Source of the DNA: Amylostereum areolatum
Taxonomy: Eukaryota > Basidiomycota > Agaricomycetes > Russulales > Stereaceae
DNA: 64,000 nucleotides
Direction: 5' to 3'
NCBI GenBank assembly: GCA_012932865.1
Contig: SAXG01000008.1
Coordinates: 1-64,000 of the forward strand
Program-made: the position numbers and the translations under genes
The notes under the pieces: model-generated
Seen by the model: only the letters and a program-made list of their open reading frames with translations
Told to the model about the DNA's origin: nothing
Database searches by the model: none
Part shown: piece after piece, positions 50,188-62,761 of the stretch
How positions within the stretch are numbered: the first letter of the stretch is position 1
Layout: each line of letters starts with the position of its first letter

Positions 50188-53100
50188 TTACCCCCCCTTT
50201 AAGACGCGCTTTCGCCTGGAGCGCGATGTCATCTGCAAGGGTGGATGCGAGAAAATTGTCAAAGGAGATGCCGAGGGAACGCACGGGGCGGGGCGCATTT
50301 GGATGGCGCTTGTGGAAAGCGTCAATCATGTCGGTAACCTTTGAGAGCGACGAACGCGGGAGCCAGGTGTTTTCGGAGTCGGGATAGCCGGCCCACTTGA
50401 CGAGGTACTGAATACCTTTCTTGTTACGAGTTGGTTTAGAGTCGACAATGTCTTCAACGTCGTATTCTTCTTCATCGTCAATGAGGTCTGGTGGCGGCTG
50501 TTCATAATTTGGCCCGTGAGCGGCTGTCTCCTTGTACGCGGTGAGCAGTGAGGCATGGAAGACTGGATGGATTCGCCACGTCTTCGGCAGCTTCAAGCGG
50601 TAGTTGACTGGGCTGATGACGTCAATGATTTTGAAGGGTCCAAATCGTTTGGCAGCAAGCTTAGCTTTCGGTCTCGTCGTCTTCAGGTTTTTGCCTTCTA
50701 GCCATACTTTGTCTCCGACGGCAAACTGCGTTGATTCACTGACCGTGTCGCCATTGTAGTGCTTCATCAAGTCTGATGCGAGGGAAAGGCTGGCCTTGAT
50801 CTCCTGTCGGACTTCTTCAAGTTGACGGAGGCGTTCTTCAACTGCAGGGACCTTTGAGGACGGGTTTACGGAGGGGTACATTTTCGGGAGGAAGCCGTAG
50901 AGGACTTCAAAGGGAGCCTTTCCAGTAGCTGCATGGGTGCGAGAGTTGTGAGAAAACTCGAAGAAGGGCAACCACTTCACCCAGTCGTCTTGACGGTAGT
51001 TGCAGAATACTCGCAGGAACTGCTCGAGGTTCTGGTTCTCGCGTTCGGTTTGGCCGTCTGTCTGTGGGTGATACGCTGTGCTGAGGGCGGACTTGATCCC
51101 GAGCTTCTCGTTGAGTGTACGCATCACCTGTCCAGCAAATTGGGGTCCACGATCCGAGATGATCTTGTCTGCTAAGCCGTAGTGTCGGTATACCTTGTCG
51201 AAGAGAATGTCGGCCGTGCCATCACTGGTGATCTTCGTTGTACATGGGGTGGTAACCACCATCTTGGTGAGGCGATCGACCATGACATTGACGGCGTTAT
51301 AGCCTTCGCAGTCGGGGAGTTCGACGATGAAGTCGGTGGAGATGACGCCAAATGGTCGATCGGGTACTTCGTTTGGGATCATGTCGACGTGGGGTCGGCT
51401 GCTCTGTGTCTTCGTCGACTGGCAGGTTGCGCATCCTGCTACAAAGTTGCGGACAAAGACAGACATGCCAGGCCACCAATATTCACGACTCACAAGCTCG
51501 TAAGTCTTGAAGCGACCGGGGTGTCCAGCCAGGGGCGATTCATGGTACATTTTGACAATGTCGCGTCGCAACTCGTCATCCGCAGGGACATATACCTTTC
51601 CTCTAAACAGGACCAGGCCTTCTTCGTAGTTCCATTCTTGAAGGTTCTTGACGAGTGTACGTGGTCCATTCCGTAAGATGGCGTCCAGGGCTTGAACGAC
51701 CTCGATGTCCTTGGTTTTGCAGTCGCGGATACGTCGTCGGAGTTCGACATCACCGAGGGAGGTTACTGCTCCTGGCCTCGTTGCGCGTACTTGGAAGTAC
51801 TTGGGATCAAGCAAGACGCGCTCCTTGTTGTCGTTTTCAACACCATCCTTGTGATCGGGTCGTCGAGACATTGGATCCGGGCGGTGGGAAATTCCTGGTT
51901 TATGAACGAGCGAGAAGTCAAATCGAGTGAGGAATAGAGCCCAACGTGCCTGTTGGCGGCTCAGCTTCTGTGCCGTCTTGAAGTGCTCCAGGTTCTTGTG
52001 ATCTGTCCAGATTTCGACGGTGTCGGGGGCGCCTTCGAGGTAGTGGCGCCAGGCTTCAAGCGCACGGATGATCACAAGTAGCTCCTTGTCATAGATGTCG
52101 TAGTTCCGTTCCGGTTCTGATAGGGCCTTGGACAGATACGCCACTGGATGCCAGTGACCGTCGTCGCCTTTCTGCGAGAGTATACCTCCAGTAGCAAAGT
52201 CCGAGGCATCGACTTCAACGAGGTAAGGCTTCTTTGGGTCAGGCATGACCAAGACGGGGGAGGAAGTAAACGCAGCTTTCAGTGCGTCAAACGCAGTTTG
52301 GCAGTCCGCCGACCAGCCCCATGTGCAGTCCTTCTTTGTCAGGTCAAATAGGGGTCGTGCAACCTTGGAGAAGTCCTTGATGAAACGTCGGTAGAAGTTG
52401 CCAAAGCCGAGGAAGGATTGCACATCTTTGACCGTTCGTGGTATTGGCCAGTCCTGAATACCTGCTACCTTGACGGGGTCCATAGCGATCTTGTCGTGCG
52501 AGATGATGAGTCCGAGGTATTCGACAGAGTCTTGCTCAAAGACGCATTTCTCCGGTTTGAGGAAGAGGTCGTTGTCTTGCAAACGCTGCAGAACCTGCTG
52601 CACTATGGCACGGTGTTCGTCCATGGTGCGAGTGAACACCAAGATGTCGTCCATGTAGATGATGACCTTGCCCGAGTCGATGAGATCCTTGAACAGTTCA
52701 TTCATCATTGCCTGAAACGTCGCAGGGGAGTTCATAAGCCCGAAAAACATCACCGTAGGTTCGAAGAGACCGCGATTCGTCTTGAACGCAGCCTTCCACT
52801 CGTCGCCTTCCTTGATGCGGACATTGTTGTAGCCCCAGCGAACATCCATCTTGGAGAAGATCTTTGCACCTTTGAGACGGTCGACAATTTCAGAGATCAG
52901 TGGCAAGGGGTATTCGTTCTTGACAGTGCCCTTGTTTAGTTCTCGATAGTCCTGTACGGGACGCAGCTTTCCATCCTTTTTCTTCACAAAGAAGAACGGA
53001 CTCGCCTGAGGTGACTTCGATGGGCGGATATAGCCCTTCTTCAGGTGGTCGTCGAGGAAGGTGTCGAGTTCGATCTGCTCGGAAGGTGAGAGGGGGTAGA

Positions 53101-53978
53101 TTTTGCATGGTTTGGGTTCAAAGCCGTCTTTCATATCGATAGCATGGTCCCATGGTCGTCGGTCAGGAAGTCGCTCGGAGGTTTTTTTTGTCGAATATAG
53201 GCGCGAAGTCGCGGTACGGCGGGGGGACTAAGTCTTCAAAGGTTTGCGGGCGTGCGTTCTCTTTTGAATACTCTGCAAGCTCCTGCGCTTTTGTAAAGCC
53301 CGCGCGGATAGGTACTGCATCTGGATTAGGACCGTCGGTTTCGGGGAGGATTCCGGTGTGGCGTAGTCCATTGATCTCCCAGTCTCGGAATACCATGGGC
53401 CGCTCGTCGTCGTCTTCAGTGAAGAGTCGTGCGGGTAGAGGTGAACGATGGACTGTGCGGTCGCGAACACCTTTGACTCTGCGCGCAGGAATAACATAAG
53501 TGGGGACTGGGGTCCAGGACACATATGTCGGCCCTGGGAAGGGATCGTCCAAAACGAGAGGTGTCCTCGGGGTTTTACCTGCTTCAATCTTACGCTGTGA
53601 TTGGACCGATGATGATCTCCGTGGCTTGGTTGCGAGGTTTGTCACGGGAGGTTTGGACAGAGTGCATGAGGGGGGGCAGCGGAGCATGTCAACACGGTCT
53701 CGTTGCCAGTCTATGGTGGGATTGTGCTCATCGAGCCAGTCTGTTCCAAGGATCATGTCATGATCGCCGATGTCGGTGATGAAGAACTCAGCTTCTTCCT
53801 CATGGTACGCCTTTGAATCTTGCGAGTATATCCGGATCCGCTGGGTCGTTGTGTCGCGTACCCAGCCCATGATGTTCTCGGTGCCGTCCACATTACGCAC
53901 GGGGAACGGGTTTTCTAGTTTTCTTGTGGTAAGCTTCTTGCGTTCAACGAAGCTTCGGTTCAGGATAATTCCTTCTGC
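50120..53978 (-). pseudogene. Element F pol, truncated and frameshifted
   Basis: The minus-strand frame 53134-50120 (1,004 codons) covers RT (YMDD at 52646-52657), RNase H, integrase and chromodomain. It ends inside the LTR like D. It has CGA where D has the nonsense TGA, and QTERENQ in integrase. The upstream part (53163-53978) is in another frame because of an extra base in an A-run at 53182-53189. The protease starts after its catalytic DSG, which is lost at the junction. No complete polyprotein is possible, although the enzyme part is intact. Confidence 0.9.
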
Positions 53979-53986
53979 GCCGCATG
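53976..53986. other. Head-to-head breakpoint between F and C2
   Basis: Left of here the sequence is F protease on the minus strand; right of here it is C-family gag on the plus strand (CATGGCGCCGCG, matching 29098 in C). No LTR or target duplication is present. Short shared GC-rich bases suggest end-joining after a deletion. Confidence 0.8.
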
Positions 53987-54302
53987 GCGCCGCGACGGAA
54001 CCGGCACGGTACACGGTGGCAAAGGACAGCCGATGGACGTCAACCGTGTCGACATTAAGGGCCGATGCTTCCGCTGTGGACAGAATGGCCACCAGGTGCG
54101 GGACTGCAGGGTGGATGTGAAGAACATCCGAGACATGTGGGGGAGGGACCGGTACACGGAACCACCAAAGCGGGAGGCTCGAGCACAGACGTTTGAGACG
54201 CCCACCGCCTGGGCTAGGAGCCTGTCAGCCAAAGATCGGAAAAGCGTGATAGACGCGCTTCAAGCTCAGCCGAAGGTGGAGGAGAAGAAGGAGGGTTTTT
54301 GA
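53983..54302 (+). pseudogene. C2 gag, C-terminal end only
   Basis: About 100 codons with the CCHC knuckle CFRCGQNGHQVRDC (about 54066-54107) and the tail to TGA at 54300-54302 in GGGTTTTTGA (54293-54302). The capsid part is lost at the F/C2 junction. Confidence 0.85.
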
Positions 54303-57167
54303 GGGGGCTGACGATGTACACGGCATCTGAAGCCCAAGTTTCTGTTTCTCGCCCGTCTGGTTTTGTGGCGCCTCGGTGGCCTGGTTCTCGTTTACATATG
54401 CGCATTGTTGATTCGGACTGTACTACTACGGGGGATATCCCCATTATGACTTCTCTTACGGACTCTATCGGTACGGGCACGCGTCCCGTTGTTATTTTAG
54501 ATACTCAGGCTTCAATTTGTGAGCCTTCGGCTTTGGATACGGCATTGGTTTCGGCTTCAGTTTTGGATACGGCTTTGGATACGGACTCGGTTTTGGATAT
54601 GGAACCTGTGAAGTCAGGGACAACGCCGTGCGATGGAAGGGGCACGGCGCCCAAATCATGTTATATGGCACCTGGAACGGCTCAATGGACGCTTCGTCGC
54701 TTAAGGGAAGACAAACCCTAAAGTGCGATTGCAATCCTTTGCATCTGGACACACCATCGACGTCGTGACGAGGCTACTTATGAAGCCATCAAGGAGATAA
54801 CTGGCATGGAAGATGAATTAGCATGCCAAGCTCTACTAGAGCTCGCCACTCCCATGCAGTTCATACGCTCCTCCAGCGCCAAGGAACAAACGGTCATTCC
54901 CACACAACTTGTGGTAGATTCCAAGCGCATTGTCAAAGCTCTCGCACTCCTGGACAGTGGTTGCACTGGCTTGTGTATCAACACAAAGTTTGTGCCGGAA
55001 AATCACATCCCCACACGACGGACTGCTCGCCCAATCCCAGTACGAAATGCAGACGGCACTCTCAATGCAGGAGGTCCCATCACGGAATATGTCACACTTC
55101 GCCTAAATATTCAAGACCATGAAGAAAACATTGACCTGGCGGTCTCCAATCTAGGAGATACGGACCTTTTCATTGGACATGAGTGGCTAAAGAAGCACAA
55201 CCCTCACATCAACTGGAAATCCGGGTCAATTGAATTCGACCGATGCCCTATCAGCTGCTCTCGTCCCCCTCCCCTCCTCAATATCGATGATGATGAAGAA
55301 GAGGAGGAAGAGCCAGTCCACATGGAAAAGGACGAGCAGCTGTTTGCTTTCGACTGGGATGGTTACAAAGCGACATACCACATCCGGACCCATGCATCGG
55401 ACATTGCAATTGAAGAGCACGCTAAGAAAAAGGAACAGACCTTCTCTGAGCGAGTCCCAACAGCGTACCACGAATTCAAGGACATCTTTGACAAAGACGA
55501 CTTCGACAAGCTTCCTGAGCGACGCCCATGGGACCACGCCATTGAGCTCACTCCTAACTTCAAACCGGTCGATTGCAAAGTTTACCCCCTCACATTGGAC
55601 GAGCAGAAGCAACTGGACGCCTTTTTGGAAGAGAACCTGAGATCTGGCCGGATCGAACCATCCAAATCACCCATGGCCTCCCCATTCTTCTTCATCAAGA
55701 AAAAAGACGGCTCGCTACGTCCTGTGCAGGACTATCGAAAGCTTAATGAGATGACGATAAAGAACCGTTACCCGCTCCCACTCATCCAAGAGTTGGTTGA
55801 CAAGCTTAAGGGAGCACGGCACTTTACCAAGCTCGATGTCCGATGGGGGTACAACAATGTTCGGATCAAAGAAGGGGACGAGTGGAAAGCTGCATTCCGC
55901 ATGAACAAAGGTCTCTACGAGCCTACAGTCATGTTCTTCGGACTCACCAACTCCCCGTCTACGTTCCAAGCCATGATGAATGACCTGTTCAAAGACTTGA
56001 TCCACCAAGGAGTTGTGGTCGTCTATTTGGATGACATCCTCATCTTCACGCATACGCTAGAAGAACATCATCAGATAGTCAAGGAGGTCCTTCGGATCCT
56101 GCGAGAAAACAAACTCTATCTGAAGCCAGAAAAGTGCGAGTTTGAGAAGGCAGAAATCAAATACCTGGGCATGATTGTCGGCGGAGGAAGGGTTTGCATG
56201 GATCCAGCAAAGGTCGCGGCAATCACCAATTGGCCAGCCCCCAAAACGAAGAAGAAACAACTTCAATCGTTTTTGGGCTTTTGTAACTTCTACCGTCGCT
56301 TTATCAAGGACTTCAGCGGCATTGCTCACCCAATGACTAAACTCACTGGGAAGACGGAATGGGTCTGGGACACCCCACAGCAGGAGGCTTTTGAGGAACT
56401 CAAGCGACGTATAACATCACAGCCAGTTCTAGCAATCCCTACAGACGAGGGGCAGTTCCGTGTCGAGGCGGACTCCTCTGACTATGCCACGGGCGCGGGT
56501 ACTTTCGCAACAACAGGACAATGGCAAATGGCACCCGGTCGCCTTCCTCTCAAAGTCCCTCAGCGAAGCTGAGAGGAACTATGAGATTTATGACAAGGAA
56601 TTACTGGCTATCATGACGGCACTAGAGGAATGGAGACAATACCTCATGGGGGCACGACAGGAGTTTGAAATCTGGTCGGATCATCGCAATCTCACGTACT
56701 TCCGCAAGGCGCAGAAGCTAAATCGGAGACAAGCACGATGGTTAACGGAGCTACAAGAGTATCATTGTACGCTACTCCACAAACCTGGCAAAACAATGGG
56801 TAAACCCGATGCTATTTCCCGACTAGCGGGCCTTGAGAAGGGGGAGAAAGACAATGAAAACATCGTCCTCCTGAAACCAGAACTCTTTCGCGCCCTCAAC
56901 CATGCAGGAATCGTAACCAACGGACCTGACAATACCTTCATTGAGCGGATTCAGGAGGCTACCTTACTCCGAGACCATGCAGTAGAACGCGCCTTAGCAC
57001 TCAAAGTAAAGGGATGGCTGGAACATGCAGATGGAACGGTCACCTGTCAACACAGACTCTATGTCCCAAGAGACAAAGGACTCCGTGCAGACATCATCCA
57101 GGCTCATCATGACGGCCCGCTTGTCGGTCATCCAGGACGATACAAGACCCACGAGCTCATCACGCGC
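54299..57167 (+). pseudogene. C2 pol, first block: linker, PR, RT, RNase H, start of integrase
   Basis: Same domains as C. TAA at 54719-54721 replaces a Glu codon. The protease DSG is near 54953, and RT YLDD at 56024-56035. There is an in-frame extra Lys in a KKK run (about 56250) and a +1 G insertion near 56498 in RNase H that shifts the frame. The integrase zinc domain is cut at 57167 by a solo E-type LTR. Confidence 0.9.
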
Positions 57168-59715
57168 TGTCACGTGAAAAGTGGTTCCTTTCACTTCTAG
57201 GCTTGCCGGGTTTTCCTCTTTCCCAGGGGTACCTAGTTGTTCGAGGGAGTGAGATTCAAGCTTGTGTCTGGCGAACAGATCAGAAAGATCTTTATTCTCC
57301 AGATCAGACGCCGTTTGGTGCCGAAGACGGGTGTATCAAGTGTACCAACGTAGATGCACTTAATACAAAAGACCGGTGGTGATTTATTTAACTCGAACCT
57401 GACGTTGAACAGGCCAAGTAAGCTCAAATCAAGCTTGATGAACGAAGTCTGTGAGATCCCTGATAAATCTAACAGACTAGAGTGAGTCGCGAGACGACCG
57501 AAACCGATTTCCTAAGTGTAGTCGCACACTTAGAAAGACTTAAGAGAACTGAGTAAGAGAACTAGTAGACGTGGGTTGCAAAGTGTTTCGAACTTCAACT
57601 GACGTGCACTGGGATATACTGGATATATATCTTTTCTAGCTACAGGGGGGGGGCTTTATATACTTACACCTTTCGTGCTTAGTAATCCTTGTGGAGACCC
57701 ATTTGCTGTCTTTGTAATACGCTGACTGATCCTAAGATCTGTTGACAAGAGCTTAGGAATGCTTATAGAGCGTTACTAAGCATTGTCTGCCTGCGTTTAC
57801 TAAGCATGGGGCTCTTCTAGTTACAGCCAAGCAACATGGAAAAGGGTAGAAAGATATGGAAGGGAGAATTTGAGAAGGCAGTAGCAAGTTCCGAAGAAGG
57901 GAATATGTAAGGGTAAATAAGGCGTGTTTGGAAGTGGGCAGTGAATGGTATGACAAACGGAGATAGCAATGTATGAAAAGGAGATAGCGACGATAAGCAA
58001 AGGGGAGCTGGTAGTGGCCACAGAACAACACGGGGTAATCGAGCAATGTAGGGACTGGAGACGAGCGACAGAGATGGGACAACGGAAAAGGGTCATTCCG
58101 ACAGAGTGATATGGAGTAGTAGGTGAGACACAATAGAAAAGAGGAAGCGGAGAACGTTTCTGGCGATAGTAGGAAGGCGACCATCTTCCTACTGACCTAA
58201 CTGTTCTTACTTACTGGCGTAGGTACAATCCTTCCCTCCGCCATTTCTCTATGGCTGCGGCCCTTTCCTGTACCTCGTGCGAGATCTGCTGAGCCGACAC
58301 CTCGCGCACCTCCGCGATCAGCTTGTAGAGCGACTGCTCTACTGCTGAGTAGGAGAACGGATAGATGGCATGGCGTGCGTGGGCCAGATATTCCACCACA
58401 TCGCTAAGCGGTGCCCAGGGGTCCTCTGTCAGCATGGGCGCCAGGTTTCCCCACTCGGGGAATACAAAGACGGAGTAACCTTCATGCCCGACAACATGGT
58501 GCAGCATGGCAGGAAGGTGGGCGTCCACAATACGAGCGATGTTCTTGGCGACAAGAGAGGGAGGGGCGATGAGGGTGCCGAGGCGGAGGTTGAATGCCCA
58601 ATACCAGTCCGCAGCGATGGAGGAAGACGTAGGAAGTTTTGGGCTAAGCGGGAGGGCCCAGTTGACGTTGCAGATAATAAAGACTATCATCGCTGTTTGC
58701 AAGTCAGCACGAGTTTGGCATGAGGGGAGGGGTGACGTACGGGCGTAGGCGTGGTTGCGTACCCATCCCACGTAGATGGCGCTCTGGCCGTCGCTCCCTA
58801 GACACTCGCCCACCGTCGCGTAGTAGCGATATCCCGTCTCCGTTGCCGCCTCCACCAGCATTGAGGGGCCGACCTGTTGCGCCTTCCCTTCAACGATCCA
58901 TACCCCATTCACCTCCGAGGGACCCTTGAATGGGTCAGGGGCCCACCCTTGGTTCAGGATCCCGTTGGCCGCCAACCAGTGTGGGTGGGAGACATTGTCC
59001 TTGACCAACCTGGCGATCGTTGCGGCACGGACGGGCGCTCGGGCATCCTGTAGGTCGTATTGCGGCATAGAGGGGGTAGCGTTGGGGCGATGGGCTAACC
59101 GCAGGGTGACGATAGGGTTGTAGATGATGTCGCTAGTCGGCGGGTTGTTCAAGCGTATGCGGGTGTCGAGGATGCGCGCTGGTGCATAGGGGTCGGGGTC
59201 GCTTGAGGGAGGTGTAGCCAGAGTGGGAGAGGGAGGATGAGACTGGGAAAGACGTGCACCATCAGCGAGTTGTGCATCACTGGGCTCCGTGGCATGGCTG
59301 AACGCGTTGAGGCAGTCGACGGGGGGAGAGGTGTTATCCATGGTATGTTGGTGCAGAAAGCAAAGCAAAGAGCCAAGACGTCTTTTTCGTCCTGCCGCAT
59401 TCTTATATGCGGCTGGACCAATCTTCCCGATCGACATTGCCTAGCCCTTCCTTCATGCTTCTTTGGTGCCGCTGATCATCGGCTTTCCTTCTTTCCCGGC
59501 CCCTCCTTTGTCCAGTGTGCTCTACTTTGATGGCCGGCCTACTCCGTCTCAGCTGTAGCTTATTGTCTTTTTGCCGTTCTACTCCTCTCCTCTGGTCTTC
59601 CATAGGGTGCTGCCTCTAACTTTCCTTTCCTTGGTCTCATCTTAGTTCTGCTAACGGGCTCTTGGCTCTCTGGTTTTTAACCTGTTATGCCCAAATACAG
59701 TATTTGGGCATGACA
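57168..59715 (-). repeat. Solo E-type LTR inserted in C2 integrase
   Basis: 2,548 bp, inverted relative to 46461-49007 and almost identical (one visible substitution at position 6 and a 1-bp indel in the non-coding part). The target duplication is GCGC (57164-57167 and 59716-59719); C shows the empty site. It shows that the LTR alone can be left in the genome as a unit. Confidence 0.85.
58211..59341 (-). CDS. LTR-encoded gene of E, second copy
   Basis: Same 376-codon frame as 46835-47965, with the same intron at 58693-58740 on the minus strand and no difference in translation that I can see. The TATA box is at 59402-59407. Retention of the intron shows that the copy was not made from a spliced RNA in this sense. 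Confidence 0.65.
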   Translation of the reverse strand: MDNTSPPVDCLNAFSHATEPSDAQLADGARLSQSHPPSPTLATPPSSDPDPYAPARILDTRIRLNNPPTSDIIYNPIVTLRLAHRPNATPSMPQYDLQDARAPVRAATIARLVKDNVSHPHWLAANGILNQGWAPDPFKGPSEVNGVWIVEGKAQQVGPSMLVEAATETGYRYYATVGECLGSDGQSAIYVGWVRNHAYARTSPLPSCQTRADLQTAMIVFIICNVNWALPLSPKLPTSSSIAADWYWAFNLRLGTLIAPPSLVAKNIARIVDAHLPAMLHHVVGHEGYSVFVFPEWGNLAPMLTEDPWAPLSDVVEYLAHARHAIYPFSYSAVEQSLYKLIAEVREVSAQQISHEVQERAAAIEKWRREGLYLRQ

Positions 59716-60923
59716 GCGCAACTACTGGTGGCCTGCCATTAGAGATGACGTCCGGAAATATGTCGAAGGATGTGAGACCTGCCAACGTACCAAGATTAGA
59801 CATGATCGTATTGCCGCTCCACTCCACCCACATGACCCGCCACAAGCACCTTGGGAGCACATATCCATTGACTTCGTCATGCCACTCCCGGTCTCGGATG
59901 GAAAAGACGCCATCTGCAATGTGAACTGCATGGGTACCAAGCAGGTTGTATTCTGGGCCACGACCAAAGACCTAACGGAAGACAAGCTTGCCTTCGAGTA
60001 CCTACAAGAAGTAGTCCCCCATCATGGAATTCCTAGAAAGATCGTCAGTGACCGCGGCAGCGTCTTTGTCTCCAAGTTCACCATGGCATTGTTCCAACTG
60101 CTAGGCATTGAAGGGAATCCATCTACGGCGTACCACCCTCAGACGGACGGACAGACCGAACGCTCCAACATGACCATGGAAAACTACCTTCGCATCTTCG
60201 TCAATCAACGACAAGACAATTGGACACGTTACCTCCCACTTGCCATGACCGCGCTCAACAACATGGTCCATAATTCGATTGGGATGTCTCCCAACTTTGC
60301 CAACTATGGTCGGGAACTCTACCTGGGGACAAACCCTCGACGTGAGACAGACAACCCATCGGCGAACGAGTTTGCACAACGCATGCGAGACATCTATGAG
60401 GAAGCCCGCTCTGCGCTAAAAGCAGCACAGGATGATCAAAAGCGCTTTTACGATTGCAAGAAGGACGAACCAATAGATTACAAAATTGGCGACTTCGTCT
60501 GGCTGGAAGCCAAGACCAGAGATGGCCAAACTGTAATCAAAACGGCACGTCCTATGCAAAAGCTAGATGACAAGCGCTTCGGTCCTTTCGAAATCCTGGA
60601 AAAAGTCGGAGCATCGGCTTACAAGCTTCGCCTCCCTGCATCCTGGTCACGAAAACATCCGGTCTTCAACGAGTCCCTCCTATCTCCACACAACGGTCCC
60701 GCCTTTGACAACCAGAAAGCACCTGCACCTCCACCCCCAGAGTTAGTCCAAGGAGGGGAAGTCTATGAGGTCGAAAAGATTATAGACTCCAAGAAAGTTG
60801 GTCGCGGCTTCAAGTACCTTGTCAAATGGAAAGGCTACCCAGACAATGACAATACTTGGGAACCTCTTGCCAATCTCCAGAATGCCAAGAAACGTATCGA
60901 CAACTTCCACCGCGAGCACCCGG
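59716..60923 (+). pseudogene. C2 pol, second block: integrase core to chromodomain
   Basis: Continues the integrase: the rest of the zinc domain (CETCQ), [27 protein letters not shown], then the chromodomain [17 protein letters not shown] near 60815. An Arg-to-Cys change (FYDCKKDE) is seen near 60455. It is interrupted at 60923 by a solo C LTR. Confidence 0.88.
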
Positions 60924-61380
60924 TGTCATGAACAGTCTATAATTTTCTTTTTACTTTACATCGGTTACACGCTTTAGGACTTATCGACTTATCACCGGTC
61001 CGGCTCCACCTTGGCCCGGACCCGGCTCATCCATATCCCGCCCGGACCCACGTGACTCATCTCGGTCCGGGTCTGACTCCTTTCTCTTGACTCATGCTGT
61101 ACGATACTGACTCATGCTGTGCTCTTTTACATACGACTGCTTACTTATACTTGGTCTGCTTACTGATCGCCGTGTATTGGTTGCTTACCTAAGTCTCTCT
61201 CCTCTTGTGTATATAAGGCTCGCTCTCGCTGTACATATTCCTTATCTCGAGCTAGTCAATTCTACCGACTTTGCTTGCTTTCCCTTGTCTGTCGCCGTGT
61301 CTGATCGGCTCCCCTCTGTCGTCCTCTTCCTCTGTCAGCTTTGTCGTAACTTGGTGCTGTCGCACTAGTCGTTGCTGACA
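60924..61380 (+). repeat. Solo C-type LTR in C2 pol
   Basis: 457 bp, TGTCATGAACAG...GCTGACA, flanked by CCCGG (60919-60923 and 61381-61385). It is more diverged from the C LTRs than these are from each other. Confidence 0.92.
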
Positions 61381-61385
61381 CCCGG

Positions 61386-61492
61386 GTGCCCCGAAACCTG
61401 CATGCCTTAATCGTTGGGAACTCCTGGCGGAAGAGGAAGTTGGATCTGATTGCGACGAGGACGTCGAATCTAAGGAAGGGGTGATGTCATGA
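61386..61492 (+). pseudogene. C2 pol, C-terminal end
   Basis: The last 35 or so codons of pol, ending with the TGA that overlaps the LTR start, as in C. The purine tract AAGGAAGGGGTGA is at 61472-61484. Confidence 0.85.
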
Positions 61493-61724
61493 ACGGTCTA
61501 TAATTTTCTTTTTTACTTTACATCGGTTACACGCTTTAGGACTTATTGGCTTATCACCGGTCTGGCTCCACTTCGGCCCGGACCCGGTTCATCTATATCC
61601 CACCCGGGCCCACGTGACTCATCTCAGCCCGGGTCTGACTCCTTTCCTCTGACTCATGCTGTACAGTACTGACTCATGCTGTGCTCTTTTACATACGACT
61701 GCTTACTTATACTTGGTCTGCTTA
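61485..61724 (+). repeat. 3' LTR of C2, first 240 bp, cut by G
   Basis: TGTCATGAACGG... matches the C LTR up to GGTCTGCTTA, where G begins. GCTTA (61720-61724) would be one half of G's target duplication. Confidence 0.9.
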
Positions 61725-62144
61725 TGTCACGGATCGCTCCATTTCTCTCTTCGTTTGCAGATCTCGTACACGCGACGCGTCACGGCACATGACTTTCCCT
61801 TGCATCACATGCTTCAACGACGTCATTGCCCGGACTTCCGAGCGGGGTTCCGCATCCTTATCTATGACATCATTGCTCCAGACCTTTGTCCTCCGCCCCA
61901 TGACTCCTTTCTTATTGTTCCCCCCGCTCGCACCACTATTGCATCGCATTGCACCATCGTACCCACTTGTATATAAGGACAGTGTTTCTCTTCCCTTTTC
62001 CCTAGACTGTCCATCTCGTCATACGGTACTGTAGCGCACGTTGCACTACCCTAGACCCCGGCACTCTCGAATCTATTTTCTTCTCGCTCCTCCCATCGTC
62101 GCGACTTAGGCGGTTCATCGGTCTCATAAACTGCGTTTCTGACA
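61725..62144 (+). repeat. 5' LTR of element G
   Basis: 420 bp, TGTCACGG...TTCTGACA, TATA box TATATAAG at 61970-61977, self-primer TAGACTGTCCA at 62003-62013. Confidence 0.94.
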
Positions 62145-62761
62145 CCTGGACAGTCTACCCCTACGCCTACCTCGCACCCCTCTCTCCATCTACCTCTGCC
62201 GTCTCCACGACGTTAAAAACTCCCACCACGGACCTCCCGAACGCACCGGTTTTCCTCCCGTTCAACGGAAAGCCGATCACCCCCCGCGACGACGCACCAC
62301 TCCCCTACCCTTGGTCCGACGCCGTCACCGTCAACTGCCTCGTCCCCGTACAGAACCTCTGCAAGAAAGATCCCTGGACCGCGCACGGCCTCAACTTCCG
62401 CATCTTCGAGTGGAGGTGGCACAAGGATCACGGTACTGTCGTCCTTGCCCTATACGTCCGGATCACCACGTGCATCAACGTAGACCTCGAACGCCTTGAA
62501 TTCACCCTCCACGCCCCCACCTACCACACGTACCTCATCCAGGACGCCCCCAACCCGATCCTCCAAACCAGTTTCACCTCCGTCTCCCAGTTTAACCGCC
62601 GGACCCCCGAATCCACCCCGCCACCAGTCCTCCGTCCCACCATCAAGGGTAAGACCCTTCGTCGCCGCCACCACGAACATAAGATCCGCCAGGCAGTAAA
62701 AGCCGGCTACCTCACCAAGAAACTCCTCGGCCGTCGCCCCATCGCGGTGGACTTCTTCTAG
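62145..62761 (+). CDS. Element G pre-gag frame
   Basis: Open from the LTR to TAG at 62759-62761, no ATG near the start. The translation is the same as in D apart from rare changes. The frame continues after the TAG directly into gag, so the single stop is shared by D and G and has a counterpart in C. Confidence 0.5.
62147..62157 (+). promoter_or_regulatory. Self-primer type PBS of element G
   Basis: TGGACAGTCTA, 2 nt after the LTR, exact complement of 62003-62013. Confidence 0.65.

Larger units (their letters stand above)
49768..53980 (-). mobile_element. Element F: D-family element, 5' part missing
   Basis: Minus-strand relative of D, inserted in the A-family leader; CTAGC at 49763-49767 would be one side of its target duplication. 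It has the 3' LTR and pol. The protease N-terminus, gag and 5' LTR are lost at a junction with C2 near 53980. Confidence 0.9.
53981..61724 (+). mobile_element. Element C2: C-family element, 5' part missing, twice interrupted
   Basis: Contains the end of gag, pol in three blocks and part of the 3' LTR. It is interrupted by an E-type solo LTR (57168-59715) and a C-type solo LTR (60924-61380), and cut in the 3' LTR by G. Point differences from C are few, so the family is recent. Confidence 0.9.
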
